A DNA stretch of 64,000 bases from CANHBY01 sp046342195 (GCA_046342195.1 JBKDQE010000020.1:1-64000); one strand, 5' to 3'; counted from the stretch's first letter, positions 7,505 through 17,016 are shown. Program-made: numbers and translations. The notes: generated by a model not told the origin, from the sequence alone.

Positions 7505-10144
7505 TCAAGTCAGGCGCTGATGCACCCAGCCCGGCACCGAAGCAAGGGCCTCCGGCAGACGAGCAACGTCCCCGCCACCCGCCATGGCAATATCGGGCTT
7601 ACCCCCCCCCCTGCCACCGACTTGCTGGGCTACAAAATTGACCAAATCACCCGCCTTGATGCGGTTCAAGCAGCCCGCAGACACACCGGCTCCGAGTTGC
7701 AACTTGCCACTTTCAACGGTGGCCAAGACGATCACGGCGCTTTTAAGCTGATGACGGAGGTGTTCCAGGATGTCGCGCAGGGCCTTGGGGTCCAGGCGGT
7801 CAAGCTGGGTGGCCAATACCTTTACGCCCTGCACGTCAATTGCCTGGCTGATCAGGGCCTCGGCCCGGGCCCGCGCCAGACGGCCCTGAATGGCATCACG
7901 GTCTTTTTCGAGCGCACGCAGTTCATCAAGCAACTGGGCCAGTCGATGATTTAAATCAAGGGGGGTGGTGCGCAAGCTGCTGGCGGCCTGTTGCAGGGTG
8001 GACTCGAGTTGTTGCAGGTAAGCCAGAGCTTGCTCACCGGTCACGGCCTCAATACGCCGCACACCTGCCGCCACCCCGCCCTCTGCCACAATTTTGAACA
8101 GACCGATGTCGCCGGTACGCCGGACATGGGTGCCCCCGCAGAGTTCACGGCTGCTGCCAATGTCCAGCACGCGCACGTCGCTGCCGTATTTTTCGCCAAA
8201 AAGCATGGTGGCCCCCAGCTTTTGCGCGTCGTCGATGGACATGATCTGGGCTTGCGTGGAGGCATTGGCGAAAATTTCGGCATTGACCAGAGCCTCGACT
8301 TGGCCTTTTTGTTCGGGCGTCAAGGCGGCACCATGGGCAAAGTCAAAGCGGGTACGATCCGGTGTGACCAAAGAACCCTTTTGCTGCACATGGGCGCCAA
8401 GCACCTCGCGCAGGGCCTTGTGCAACAAGTGGGTGGCGCTGTGGTGGCGCATGATGCAAGCACGACGAAGGCCATCAACCCGGGCTGACAGCACATCTCC
8501 GACAGCAATTTCGCCTTCCACAATCGTCCCTTGATGGGCAAACACCGAGGACTGAATTTTGACCGTGTCTTCGACCTGCATACGAACCGTCGCATTGCGT
8601 AGCTCACCGGTGTCTCCGACCTGCCCGCCACTCTCGGCATAAAACGGTGTGTGATCAAGCACCACGGCCATGTGGTCACCGGCGCGGGCCCGGCTGACCG
8701 AGCGGCCTTCAATATAAATGGCGGTCACACAGGCCCCCTCGTGACTCAGTTGATCATAGCCATGAAAGGTGGTGTCAACCCCGGCATACTCCAGGCCCTG
8801 CGCCATTTTGAACTTGCCCGCCTCGCGGGCTTTCTGGCGTTGCTCGGCCAGAAGGTGTTCAAAGCGCTGCACATCAACACCCAGACCACGCTCGCGGCAA
8901 ATATCGGCCGTGAGGTCCACCGGAAAGCCATAGGTATCATGCAGCTTGAAAGCGGTGTCGCCGTCGAGTAATTGGCCTTCTGGCCCAAGGGCGTGCAGGG
9001 CCGTCTCCAGGATGTGCATCCCATGCTCAATGGTGCGGAAAAAGCCTTCTTCTTCCTGCTTGAGAACCCCGGTGATGCGCTGTTGCTGATGACGCAGATC
9101 GGGGTAAGCCTCGCCCATTTCCTGAACCAAAGCCTCCACGAGTTGATGGAAAAAGGGCTGTCGGGCACCGAGTTTATAACCATGACGAATGGCGCGGCGG
9201 CAGATACGCCGCAGCACATAGCCACGACCCTCACGGTCAGGCACCACGCCATCGGCGATCATGAAGGAACAGGCCCGGATGTGGTCAGCGAGCACTTTGA
9301 GCGAGGGGGACTGTACATCACAATCCCCTGCCCCGCCGGCATCCACGAGGCGCTTGGCCGCAGCAATCAGGTTCGAGAAAAGGTCGATCTCGTAGTTGGA
9401 GTGCACATGCTGCAACACGGCCGTGATGCGCTCCAGCCCCATGCCGGTGTCAACACTCGGCCTGGGCAGGGGGTGCATGACCCCGGCTTCATCGCGATTG
9501 AACTGCATGAATACGTTGTTCCAGATTTCGATATAACGATCGCCGTCTTCATCGGGGCTACCCGGTGGGCCTCCCGCCACCCCGGGGCCGTGGTCATAGA
9601 AAATTTCAGTGCAGGGGCCACAAGGGCCGGTGTCCCCCATCATCCAGAAATTGTCTGAGGCATAGCGCGCCCCCTTGTTGTCGCCGATGCGAATAATGCG
9701 CTCAGGGGGCACACCCACCATGTCACGCCAGAGGGTGTAGGCTTCTTCATCTTCGGCATACACCGTCACCCAAAGTTTTGCTGGGGGCAACTTGAAAACT
9801 CCAGTGAGAAGTTCCCAGGCATACGCAATGGCATCGCGCTTGAAATAATCTCCAAAGCTGAAGTTGCCCAGCATTTCGAAAAAAGTATGATGACGCGCGG
9901 TGTAGCCGACGTTTTCAAGGTCATTGTGCTTGCCCCCGGCCCGAATACATTTCTGGGCCGTTGTGGCGCGCTGGTAGGGTCGCTTGTCAAAGCCGAGAAA
10001 AACGTCTTTGAACTGGTTCATTCCGGCATTTGTGAATAGCAAGGTGGGGTCATCGCCAGGCACCACGGGGCTGGACGACACCATGGTGTGTCCCTTGGAC
10101 TCGAAAAACTTCAGAAACTGAGAGCGAATCTCGGTGGCTTTCAT
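7505..10144 (-). CDS. alaS: Alanine--tRNA ligase
   Basis: Class II synthetase of 879 residues, the normal length. The N-terminal catalytic core begins MKATEIRSQFLKFFESKGH and has GMNQFKDVFLG and the RxxTTAQKCIRAGGKHNDLENVG motif. The editing domain shows HHSATHLLH and the zinc-binding CGGTH. The C-Ala domain ends with a Gly-rich GGRGGGKPDIAMAGG motif. It charges tRNA-Ala; a tRNA-Ala gene is present in this window at 3446. It is transcribed in the same direction as, and 54 bp downstream of, the degenerate GGDEF gene. Confidence 0.97.
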   Translation of the reverse strand: MKATEIRSQFLKFFESKGHTMVSSSPVVPGDDPTLLFTNAGMNQFKDVFLGFDKRPYQRATTAQKCIRAGGKHNDLENVGYTARHHTFFEMLGNFSFGDYFKRDAIAYAWELLTGVFKLPPAKLWVTVYAEDEEAYTLWRDMVGVPPERIIRIGDNKGARYASDNFWMMGDTGPCGPCTEIFYDHGPGVAGGPPGSPDEDGDRYIEIWNNVFMQFNRDEAGVMHPLPRPSVDTGMGLERITAVLQHVHSNYEIDLFSNLIAAAKRLVDAGGAGDCDVQSPSLKVLADHIRACSFMIADGVVPDREGRGYVLRRICRRAIRHGYKLGARQPFFHQLVEALVQEMGEAYPDLRHQQQRITGVLKQEEEGFFRTIEHGMHILETALHALGPEGQLLDGDTAFKLHDTYGFPVDLTADICRERGLGVDVQRFEHLLAEQRQKAREAGKFKMAQGLEYAGVDTTFHGYDQLSHEGACVTAIYIEGRSVSRARAGDHMAVVLDHTPFYAESGGQVGDTGELRNATVRMQVEDTVKIQSSVFAHQGTIVEGEIAVGDVLSARVDGLRRACIMRHHSATHLLHKALREVLGAHVQQKGSLVTPDRTRFDFAHGAALTPEQKGQVEALVNAEIFANASTQAQIMSIDDAQKLGATMLFGEKYGSDVRVLDIGSSRELCGGTHVRRTGDIGLFKIVAEGGVAAGVRRIEAVTGEQALAYLQQLESTLQQAASSLRTTPLDLNHRLAQLLDELRALEKDRDAIQGRLARARAEALISQAIDVQGVKVLATQLDRLDPKALRDILEHLRHQLKSAVIVLATVESGKLQLGAGVSAGCLNRIKAGDLVNFVAQQVGGRGGGKPDIAMAGGGDVARLPEALASVPGWVHQRLT

Positions 10145-10198
10145 TCGGTATCTTTCAGAAAATATCAGGAAAAAATATCAAGGCACGCATAAGGTGCA

Positions 10199-11128
10199 TC
10201 AGGCATCGTTGGCCGAGCCCGCCACACCACTTTCGGCAAAATTCACAAACCCGGAGCGCCCTTCGGCCCGCATGGCTGCGGCATCAGAAATCGCACGATG
10301 CAACAATGCAGCCGGTTGAACCCCATCTTTCGGGTACTGGCTAATTCCCAAGGCGATGGCTACCGCCAAATCATGGCCCCCCACTTTCAGGGGTGCATGC
10401 AGGGATGTCATCAGTTTACGGCCAACCCGTTCGGCTTGGTCTGTCGAGGAGACGGAGGCCAGAAGCACCACAAAAGTGTGTGTATCAATGGCGGCCACCA
10501 CATCGCTGGCCCGTACGGCGGCACGCAAACGCACCGCCAGCTTGCGGCGCAAGATGGCCGCAACTTGTTCACCGTGCTGCTCTTGAAGGGTGGCCAAGCC
10601 CTCGACTCTCAAGGCCAATACCGACATCGAGGCAGGCTCGCGTTCACGCAGGGCCAGCAAATGACTCATGTGCTCAATGAGCTGCTGCTCGTGGGGAAGG
10701 CCTGTGCCCAGGTCGGTCGAGTAAGCCCGACGCAACTCGCTGGCCCAACGGTGGCGCTCGATAGAGGCCCGCAAGCGACGCGCCAAACCGCCCTCAAAAC
10801 ATTCATGAGGCGCTAAAATCTCCTGGATGCCCATGGGCAGCCAATGGCTTAAATCAAGGCTTGGCACATCAAGCAAAGAGACATCATCTGCAATCAAGAC
10901 CACTGCCGTATTCAGCGCGCAACGCCCCAATGCCAGACCGCACTGTTCGGCTTGCGACACCTTCAAGACGAGCGCATCAACGTTGGCATCAATGCACCGG
11001 GCAGAGAGCTCGGTAACGGTTTTAAACCAATGAACCGTGAACGGCCCGATGGCCGACCTTTCCAAGGCCAAAATAAGGGGGTCACTGTCGCCATGGACAG
11101 CCAGCACACGCAAGGGCTTTGAGGGCAT
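10199..11128 (-). CDS. Degenerate GGDEF-domain protein with N-terminal receiver-like region
   Basis: A protein of about 309 residues. The N-terminal ~120 residues (PLRVLAVHGDSDPLILALE…) look like a diverged receiver fold. The C-terminal part has the general pattern of a diguanylate cyclase domain: TDLGTGLPHEQQL in place of DxLTGLPNR, RxSDVVAAIDTHTFVVLL in place of the GGDEF strand, and GISQYPKDG near the end. The signature residues GG(D/E)EF are replaced by IDTHTF, so catalytic cyclase activity is unlikely; a c-di-GMP-binding or scaffold role is possible. I chose the ATG at 11128; the frame is open to 11194. Same strand as alaS. Confidence 0.7.
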   Translation of the reverse strand: MPSKPLRVLAVHGDSDPLILALERSAIGPFTVHWFKTVTELSARCIDANVDALVLKVSQAEQCGLALGRCALNTAVVLIADDVSLLDVPSLDLSHWLPMGIQEILAPHECFEGGLARRLRASIERHRWASELRRAYSTDLGTGLPHEQQLIEHMSHLLALREREPASMSVLALRVEGLATLQEQHGEQVAAILRRKLAVRLRAAVRASDVVAAIDTHTFVVLLASVSSTDQAERVGRKLMTSLHAPLKVGGHDLAVAIALGISQYPKDGVQPAALLHRAISDAAAMRAEGRSGFVNFAESGVAGSANDA

Positions 11129-11194
11129 GGGATGAAGAAGGCAAGCCAGAACCCGCCTCTGGAAAGGGAAATAAGAGCGGGGCAAACAGGCCAA

Positions 11195-11511
11195 GCTTGG
11201 TTTGACCCGCCATAAAAACCACTTGAAACGTCACAACCGCCGCCCCCCAAGAAACCGGCGAACAGCCACACCAGACAACCGATTTTAGGCCCTGATGGGA
11301 GGCGATGTCGGAAATGTATTGAGGAAAATGCAGGAATGGCAATTCAATCTTGAATTTGCGTGAGAGAAACCCTGCAAAATTCAATGATGTCGCCATTCTC
11401 AGGCACGTGGAAATTCATAAAGCGCTGCCTGGATGCTGCGACTGCGCGCAGCATGACGGCGGGGGGTGAGCAGAATGACGGCGCGGGTGCTTTCAAAAAA
11501 TGACCGTCACC
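11195..11511. other. Intergenic region with a dispersed repeat copy
   Basis: No convincing gene. It carries copy A of the dispersed repeat (11370-11398) and a G+C-rich imperfect inverted repeat (about 11430-11456, gatgctgcgactgcgcgcagcatgac) immediately behind it. It separates the end of the etfA gene from the degenerate GGDEF gene, both leftward. Confidence 0.6.
11370..11398 (+). repeat. Dispersed intergenic repeat, copy A
   Basis: The first 22 bases (11370-11391) are identical to 15247-15268. Sixteen bases (ccctgcaaaattcaat) also recur in reverse at 54774-54789. The stretch 11372-11398 matches 58135-58161 at 22 of 27 positions. All copies lie between genes. Confidence 0.7.
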
Positions 11512-12459
11512 TCACGCCTCTCGAAGCGCCGCCACCAAAGCCGGAACGGCTGTGAAAAGATCGGCTTCGAGCCCATAGTCGGCGACACTGAAAATGGGCG
11601 CATCGGGATCTTGATTGATGGCAACGATGACTTTGCTGTCTTTCATGCCAGCCAAGTGTTGAATGGCCCCGCTGATGCCACAAGCAATGTACAACTGAGG
11701 GGCCACAATTTTGCCGGTTTGCCCCACTTGCCAGTCATTCGGGGCGTAACCAGCATCGACCGCGGCACGGCTGGCACCCAAAGCGGCCCCCAGCCTGTCG
11801 GCCAACGGCACCAGGACTTCATTGAACTTTTCGCTGCTGCCCAAGGCGCGCCCACCCGAAACCACCACCTTGGCGGCAGTCAGTTCAGGCCGATCTGAAT
11901 GAGGTATTTCACTGCCCACGTAAGCCGATTGGGCCGCAACAGCCGTGGCCCCGACCGACTCAATGGGTGCGCTGCCGCCGCCATCTGGGGCCGGATCAAA
12001 GGCGGTTGTGCGCACCATGAGCACCTTGATAGCATCGAGGCTTTGCACCGTGGAAATGGCATTGCCCGCATAAATGGGCCGCTCGAAAGTGTCGGCTGAC
12101 ACCACACGGGTCACATCAGACACAGCAGCGACATCGAGTAAAGCTGCCACCCGCGGAGCCACATTTTTACCTGAGGCGCTGGCGGGAAAGAGCACATGGG
12201 TGTGAGCTTGGGATTTCACCAAACCCAGCACTTGAGGGGCGATGCTTTCAGCCAGTGGATGGGCCAAGCTCTCGGCTTCAACCCACCAGACCTTGCTGAC
12301 GCCCGCCACCCCGGCAGCCTGCCGTGCCGCCGCCCCAGCCTGCGACCCGGCGATCAAAACCTGAACCTCTGGGCCACATTGCAAGGCGGCGGTGATGACG
12401 TTGCGCGTGACGGGCTTGAGCGAGAGACCGTCATGTTCGGCGACCACGAGAATGCTCAT
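11512..12459 (-). CDS. etfA: Electron transfer flavoprotein subunit alpha
   Basis: A 315-residue FAD-carrying subunit that takes electrons from acyl-CoA and other dehydrogenases and passes them to ETF-ubiquinone oxidoreductase. The N-terminal domain starts MSILVVAEHDG. The C-terminal FAD domain shows VVSGGRALGSSEKF and the closing GISGAIQHLAGMKDS and INQDPDAPIF motifs. Its ATG is separated from the etfB stop by a single base, so the two subunits are translationally coupled. Length is normal. Confidence 0.97.
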   Translation of the reverse strand: MSILVVAEHDGLSLKPVTRNVITAALQCGPEVQVLIAGSQAGAAARQAAGVAGVSKVWWVEAESLAHPLAESIAPQVLGLVKSQAHTHVLFPASASGKNVAPRVAALLDVAAVSDVTRVVSADTFERPIYAGNAISTVQSLDAIKVLMVRTTAFDPAPDGGGSAPIESVGATAVAAQSAYVGSEIPHSDRPELTAAKVVVSGGRALGSSEKFNEVLVPLADRLGAALGASRAAVDAGYAPNDWQVGQTGKIVAPQLYIACGISGAIQHLAGMKDSKVIVAINQDPDAPIFSVADYGLEADLFTAVPALVAALREA

Positions 12460-12460
12460 G

Positions 12461-13216
12461 TCAAATCACCTTTGCTTCATTTTTCAGTTTGAACACCAGG
12501 GTGGCGACATCAGGCACTTTGACCCCTGCGCCGCGCTGAGGTGGCTCGGCCACCTTGAGCGTTTTGAGGCGCGGCGCGACATCGACCCCTAATGTGGCGG
12601 GCTGAACCACCTCCAGAGGCTTCTTTTTGGCTTTCATGATGTTGGGCAACGTGATGTAACGCGGCTCGTTGAGGCGCAAATCAGCGGTGATCACGGCGGG
12701 CAGTTGCAGCTTGAGGGTTTGCAGGCCGCCATCGACCTCACGGGTCACGAGCACGTCTTGGGCGCCCGCCTGCAAGTCTATTTTGGAGGCAAAAGTGGCC
12801 TGGGGCATGGCGGCCAAGGCTGCGAGCATCTGGCCCGTTTGGGCACAGTCATCATCAATGGCTTGCTTGCCTAAAATGACCAAGCCAGGCTGCTCTCGAT
12901 CGACCAGGGCCTTCAGAATTTTGGCCACCGCCAAGGGTTGTAACTCGGCGTCGGTTTCAACCAAAATGGCGCGGTCGGCGCCAATCGCCAAGGCCGTGCG
13001 CAAGGTTTCCTGGCAAGCCGGCAGACCACACGACACCGCAATGACCTCCGTGACCACACCCTTTTCTTTCAGGCGTGTGGCCTCTTCGACGGCGATTTCA
13101 TCGAAGGGATTTATGCTCATTTTGACGTTAGCCAGATCAACGCCCGAGCCATCGGACTTGACCCTGACTTTGACGTTGTAATCTACCACGCGCTTGACGG
13201 GCACGAGCACTTTCAT
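12461..13216 (-). CDS. etfB: Electron transfer flavoprotein subunit beta
   Basis: A 251-residue AMP-binding subunit of the ETF heterodimer. It begins MKVLVPVKRVVDYNVKVRV and contains NPFDEIAVEEA and the conserved GKQAIDDDCAQTGQMLA segment. The start at 13216 has an AGGAGA ribosome-binding site, better than the upstream frame start at 13252. First gene of the etfBA pair. Confidence 0.97.
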   Translation of the reverse strand: MKVLVPVKRVVDYNVKVRVKSDGSGVDLANVKMSINPFDEIAVEEATRLKEKGVVTEVIAVSCGLPACQETLRTALAIGADRAILVETDAELQPLAVAKILKALVDREQPGLVILGKQAIDDDCAQTGQMLAALAAMPQATFASKIDLQAGAQDVLVTREVDGGLQTLKLQLPAVITADLRLNEPRYITLPNIMKAKKKPLEVVQPATLGVDVAPRLKTLKVAEPPQRGAGVKVPDVATLVFKLKNEAKVI

Positions 13217-13411
13217 GCACTTATTCTCCTGAGGACAGTGGGACTCGACCATGCTGAGAAGCCTGCCAACGCGCCAAGTGCAACAGGCTCTTTGGCTATT
13301 TTAGCTTGAAACAATGGAGTGGCCCAGACAATAATGACCATCGTGAGGGCCGCAGTTTGAGGGCCAACTCATTCTCGCGAAGGCGCGGTGCCCGTCAATT
13401 GCAGAGGTTCT

Positions 13412-15088
13412 TTAATCAAAATCCAACTTTGGAATTTCAACTTTGGGGTAAAGGCGTTTTTTCAGTAATGGGTCTTTATAGTAGCGTATTTTGTCAGCCA
13501 ATATCGGTGAGGTAATGCTTTCATACATCAATACCTGCTTCTCTGAACTCATGGCCCTCAATTCCTGGGGCAACATCAGGGCTCGCTTTTCTTCACCAAT
13601 ATTGACACTGCCTTCTTTGGCAATGGTTCGGCTTCCTTTGCGTGCTGAACGATAGCCCAGCATTTCTGAATATTCATTGGCATCAGCCTGGAGCCGAGGG
13701 GTATAGATAATTTGCAAGGCATGGTTGGTGATCAAGGTGCGGCTGTCTTCTTTGCCATAGGTCGAATCTAATTGGGAAAGAGACTGAATAATTGGAAAAA
13801 GGCGCAGGTTGTAACCGGCCATATAGCCTACCGCTTTGGCAATAATTTCAACGCGCCCAATACTCGTGAACTCGTCCATCAGCAGCAGGCATTGATGTTT
13901 AAGCTCCGGGTTGGTTTGAGGCAATTCTCGCGTATTCTCGTTGATGAGTTGAGAGAAAAACAAATTCACCATCAACTGTGATTCTGGGAGTTTATTGGGG
14001 GGCAAGCAGACGTAAATAGTCATGCGGCGCTTGCGCACGTCAGTGATGAGAAAATCATCTCCGGCTGTAGCCATATCGACCACGGGGTTGAGCCATGGCA
14101 AAAGCGGCTCTTTGAAAGTTCCGGCCACACTGGCAAATACTTCTTCATTCAGTGAAAGCATGCCAGAAAAAGCGTTTCTGGTGCTTTCGCTTAAATATTC
14201 AACCTGGAGTAACTCATTAAAATGATCACGCAAGGTGCCAGACTCCGCAGTTGACATGCGGTATAGCTCACCAAAACTGACCGGAGATAGAAAATAAGCG
14301 GGGCAGCCGGCATCTATTTCATATTTTCGGCGCTCCAGCATAAAAAGCCCGAGGGCCACAAAAGTATTTTTGGCTTGATTCTTGAAAAATTGATCCTTAC
14401 CCTCCGGGTTGTTGGGGTACATAATCGTGGCCAGTGTGGTTAAATCAGCAACCCAAAACTTGGGGTTGGAAGATACATAAGTCAATGGGTTCCATCGGTG
14501 TGTGCGACCGTCTTCAGCGTAGGGGTTGAATAAATATATTTCTTGCCCGTGTGCGGCACGGAACCCGCTGGTGAGGTCAAAGTTTTCCTGCTTGATATCG
14601 AGCACCACAATGGATTCCCGGTAGGTCAGTAAATTGGGGATGACGATGCCCACCCCTTTACCAGAGCGAGTGGGTGCTGCCAACAAGGCAAACTGCTGAC
14701 CACTCAAATAGATATAACGACCCGCAATTCGGCCCACCACCACCGCAGTGTCAGAGGGCGAAAGCAGGCCGGCAGATTTTAAATCCCAGAGGCTGGCAAA
14801 CTTGGCTTTTCCATAGATGTCACTTTCACCCAGCTCGGTTAATTTATAGATTAAAAAAGCAATTAATAAAGTGATTGACAGGCCAGCCACTTTGCCGGCA
14901 TTGACCCATTTTTCATAAAGAGGGTGAGATGGGCTGAGTTCTTGCCCCACATGTATATAAGTGAGCGGGGTCAGTTGATCCAGTGAAAGCCGGGCTCCAA
15001 TCAGGTAAAATAAGCCAGCGACATATAAAAAAATTCCAACAACAATGGGTAGTGCAATTAATATTAAAAAAATGACCTTTTTTTTCAC
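13412..15088 (-). CDS. Orphan VirD4/TraG-type coupling ATPase
   Basis: A 558-residue inner-membrane ATPase of the type IV secretion coupling protein family. There are two N-terminal membrane segments (about 4-32 and 66-82), Walker A APTRSGKGVG (138-146), Walker B LLLMDEFTS (D405, E406), and the downstream FPIIQSLSQLDSTYG motif. Coupling proteins feed DNA-relaxase complexes or effector proteins into a type IV secretion channel. Here it stands alone: no relaxase, virB or tra gene lies within the window, and both neighbours (etfB and lemA) are housekeeping. Base composition is lower in G+C than the flanks, suggesting transfer. It looks intact and could serve a secretion system elsewhere. Confidence 0.88.
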   Translation of the reverse strand: MKKKVIFLILIALPIVVGIFLYVAGLFYLIGARLSLDQLTPLTYIHVGQELSPSHPLYEKWVNAGKVAGLSITLLIAFLIYKLTELGESDIYGKAKFASLWDLKSAGLLSPSDTAVVVGRIAGRYIYLSGQQFALLAAPTRSGKGVGIVIPNLLTYRESIVVLDIKQENFDLTSGFRAAHGQEIYLFNPYAEDGRTHRWNPLTYVSSNPKFWVADLTTLATIMYPNNPEGKDQFFKNQAKNTFVALGLFMLERRKYEIDAGCPAYFLSPVSFGELYRMSTAESGTLRDHFNELLQVEYLSESTRNAFSGMLSLNEEVFASVAGTFKEPLLPWLNPVVDMATAGDDFLITDVRKRRMTIYVCLPPNKLPESQLMVNLFFSQLINENTRELPQTNPELKHQCLLLMDEFTSIGRVEIIAKAVGYMAGYNLRLFPIIQSLSQLDSTYGKEDSRTLITNHALQIIYTPRLQADANEYSEMLGYRSARKGSRTIAKEGSVNIGEEKRALMLPQELRAMSSEKQVLMYESITSPILADKIRYYKDPLLKKRLYPKVEIPKLDFD

Positions 15089-15423
15089 AGTTTTGCGCAG
15101 CCTTCTCGAATTTAAGCACTATGATTTTTTGTGAAAAATTTCATGAAAAATATATGCCTGATTTGTCGCTTGGATTTCGGGATGTTTCGGCGTTTGATGG
15201 CTTGAATTTTAATCAAATGTTGGGTGCTCCGGGGTGGAATTGTTGGCCCTGCAAAATTCAATGATGTCTTCATTCCCACGGGGGCAGCAATTCATGCAGC
15301 CCCGCCACGGCGTGCCGCCGCAGTATTGATGTGTTGCCCATGGGGTCGCGCAAAAATGATGGCCCTCAATGAGCCGGCCAAGGAGTGACTTTAGGATCAG
15401 GCCGATTTTCGGGGGAGCTCATC
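15089..15423. other. Intergenic region between coupling ATPase and lemA
   Basis: It holds the divergent promoters of both neighbours. It is A+T-rich on the ATPase side and carries copy B of the dispersed repeat at 15247-15277. No gene is convincing here. Confidence 0.5.
15247..15277 (+). repeat. Dispersed intergenic repeat, copy B
   Basis: Bases 15247-15268 are identical to copy A (11370-11391), after which the two diverge, though both continue with a cattc step and a G+C-rich inverted-repeat-like tail. Confidence 0.7.
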
Positions 15424-16053
15424 ATGCGCAAATGGGGAGTGCTGTGGGTATGTTCGGTCTTGCTGGGCTTGAGCGGTTGTGGCTACAACACTTTGCAAAG
15501 CTCTGATGAACAGATCAAGGCCAGTTGGTCAGAAGTCTTGAACCAATACCAACGGCGGGCTGATCTGGTTCCCAATTTGGTGCGCGTGGTGGAGGGGGAA
15601 ACTTCATTTGAGCGAAGCACCTTGATTCAGGTGGTGGAGGCTCGGGCCAAGGCCACGTCGATTCAACTGACCCCCGAACTGATCAATGACCCGGTGGCTT
15701 TTGAGCGTTTTCAGCAGGCCCAAGGGCAGCTTTCAGGGGCGTTGTCACGCTTGTTGGTGGTGGCGGAGAACTATCCGAATTTAAAATCCAATCAGGCATT
15801 CCGGGAGTTGCAGGCACAACTGGAGGGCACTGAAAACCGTATTGCGGTGGCTCGCGAGCGCTATATTCGCTCGGTTCGGGATTACAACATGACGGTGCGA
15901 AAGTTTCCGTCAAACCTGACGGCCATGGCTTTAGGCTATAAGCCAAAGCCTAATTTCAGTGTTGCTAATGAAAAAGCATTGGCAGCACCTCCAGCGGTGA
16001 TTTTTCAGTCTCCGATGGTAAGGCCGGCACCGGCTGCGAGCGGGGCGCAGTGA
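15424..16053 (+). CDS. lemA: LemA-family lipoprotein
   Basis: A 209-residue envelope protein. A short signal peptide ends in the lipobox LSGC (Cys 19 or so), followed by the LemA helical domain with SWSEVLNQYQRRADLVPNLV, the family signature, and NRIAVARERYIRSVRDYN. I chose the ATG at 15424 because it gives the lipoprotein signal. LemA proteins are commonly encoded next to a TPM-domain protein, as here, where the stop overlaps the next start. The exact function of the family is not settled. Confidence 0.92.
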   Translation: MRKWGVLWVCSVLLGLSGCGYNTLQSSDEQIKASWSEVLNQYQRRADLVPNLVRVVEGETSFERSTLIQVVEARAKATSIQLTPELINDPVAFERFQQAQGQLSGALSRLLVVAENYPNLKSNQAFRELQAQLEGTENRIAVARERYIRSVRDYNMTVRKFPSNLTAMALGYKPKPNFSVANEKALAAPPAVIFQSPMVRPAPAASGAQ

Positions 16054-16889
16054 TTGCCAGCAGGTTTTGGGTCTGGGGAGGGCTTCTGGGCCTGTGGTGG
16101 CTGAGCCTCTTGGCCTCGGTACAGGCAGAACAGGCCATTGTGCCGCTGCGTGCCCGCGTCACGGATCTCACCCAAACTTTGAGCGTCGCCGAAGTGTCGC
16201 GTATTGAGCAACAATTGGCTGCGTTTGAGGTGCGCAAGGGAAGTCAGTTGGTCGTCTTGATGGTGCCCACAACCGATGCTGAAGCGATTGAGCGCTATGC
16301 TTTTCGGGTCGCAGAGCAGTGGAAAATCGGTCGTAAAAATGTAGATGACGGGGCTTTGCTGCTGATCGCCAAGAATGACCGGGCGCTGCGTATTGAGGTT
16401 GGCTATGGGCTGGAGGGCGTTTTGCCTGATGCCGTCTGCAAGCGCATCATCGACGAAATCATTGCGCCCCGGTTTCGGGCCCAGGACTATGCCGGCGGTA
16501 TCGAAGCGGGTTTGGCGAAAATGATGGCTTTGATTGAAGGGGAGGCATTGCCTCCGGCCCCATCTTCCGTGCCAAATTCATCAGCCCCTTTACTGGAAGG
16601 GTTTCTCCCCCAACTGCTGGTCATGACCGTGGTGCTGGGATTGTTTTTGCGTCTGTTTGGGGGGCGGTGGTTTTCTGTCTTGGCCACAGGGCTTGTCATG
16701 ACCCTTCTGGCTTGGTGGGTGCTGGGGGCTTTACTTTCGGCTTTGCTGGCGGGTTTGCTGGCGATTTTCATCAACCTTGGCCTGATCTGGGGCTTGTTTT
16801 CTTCCCACAGAAATTCCAGCGGCGGCAATGGTGGGGGTGGGGGTGGGGGTGGGGGGTTTGGCGGAGGCGGGGCTTCTGGGCGCTGGTGA
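16050..16889 (+). CDS. TPM-domain membrane protein (YgcG-like)
   Basis: A 279-residue protein starting with GTG at 16050, overlapping the lemA stop by four bases. A signal peptide (to about VQA) is followed by a TPM domain, with V-x-D-x-TQTLS, the VDDGALLLIAKNDRALRIEVGYGLEG signature and FRAQDYAGGIEAGL. Two to three hydrophobic segments come next (about 180-245) and then an extreme Gly-rich tail ending GGGASGRW. It is thought to act with LemA in the cell envelope; the operon of the two is common in proteobacteria. Confidence 0.9.
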   Translation: MIASRFWVWGGLLGLWWLSLLASVQAEQAIVPLRARVTDLTQTLSVAEVSRIEQQLAAFEVRKGSQLVVLMVPTTDAEAIERYAFRVAEQWKIGRKNVDDGALLLIAKNDRALRIEVGYGLEGVLPDAVCKRIIDEIIAPRFRAQDYAGGIEAGLAKMMALIEGEALPPAPSSVPNSSAPLLEGFLPQLLVMTVVLGLFLRLFGGRWFSVLATGLVMTLLAWWVLGALLSALLAGLLAIFINLGLIWGLFSSHRNSSGGNGGGGGGGGGFGGGGASGRW

Positions 16890-17016
16890 GCCATCAACAG
16901 TCGGCTCCGGGTTGGACAAAGGCCAGCTCAAGAAAGATTGATTTTGCTGATTCAGAAGGCCAGGGTCACTGACCACACATGGCGCCTTCCTGGAGTGAGC
17001 GGGGAATGGAAAATTT

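Noticed and set aside
10199..11128. Call as an active diguanylate cyclase
   Set aside because: The GGDEF signature is missing and replaced by IDTHTF, so activity is not claimed.
15121..15264. 47-codon ORF (plus strand) ending in the dispersed repeat at 15247-15264
   Set aside because: No Shine-Dalgarno. Its last codons come from the repeat, whose other copies have no matching upstream frame, so it is more likely a non-coding sequence.
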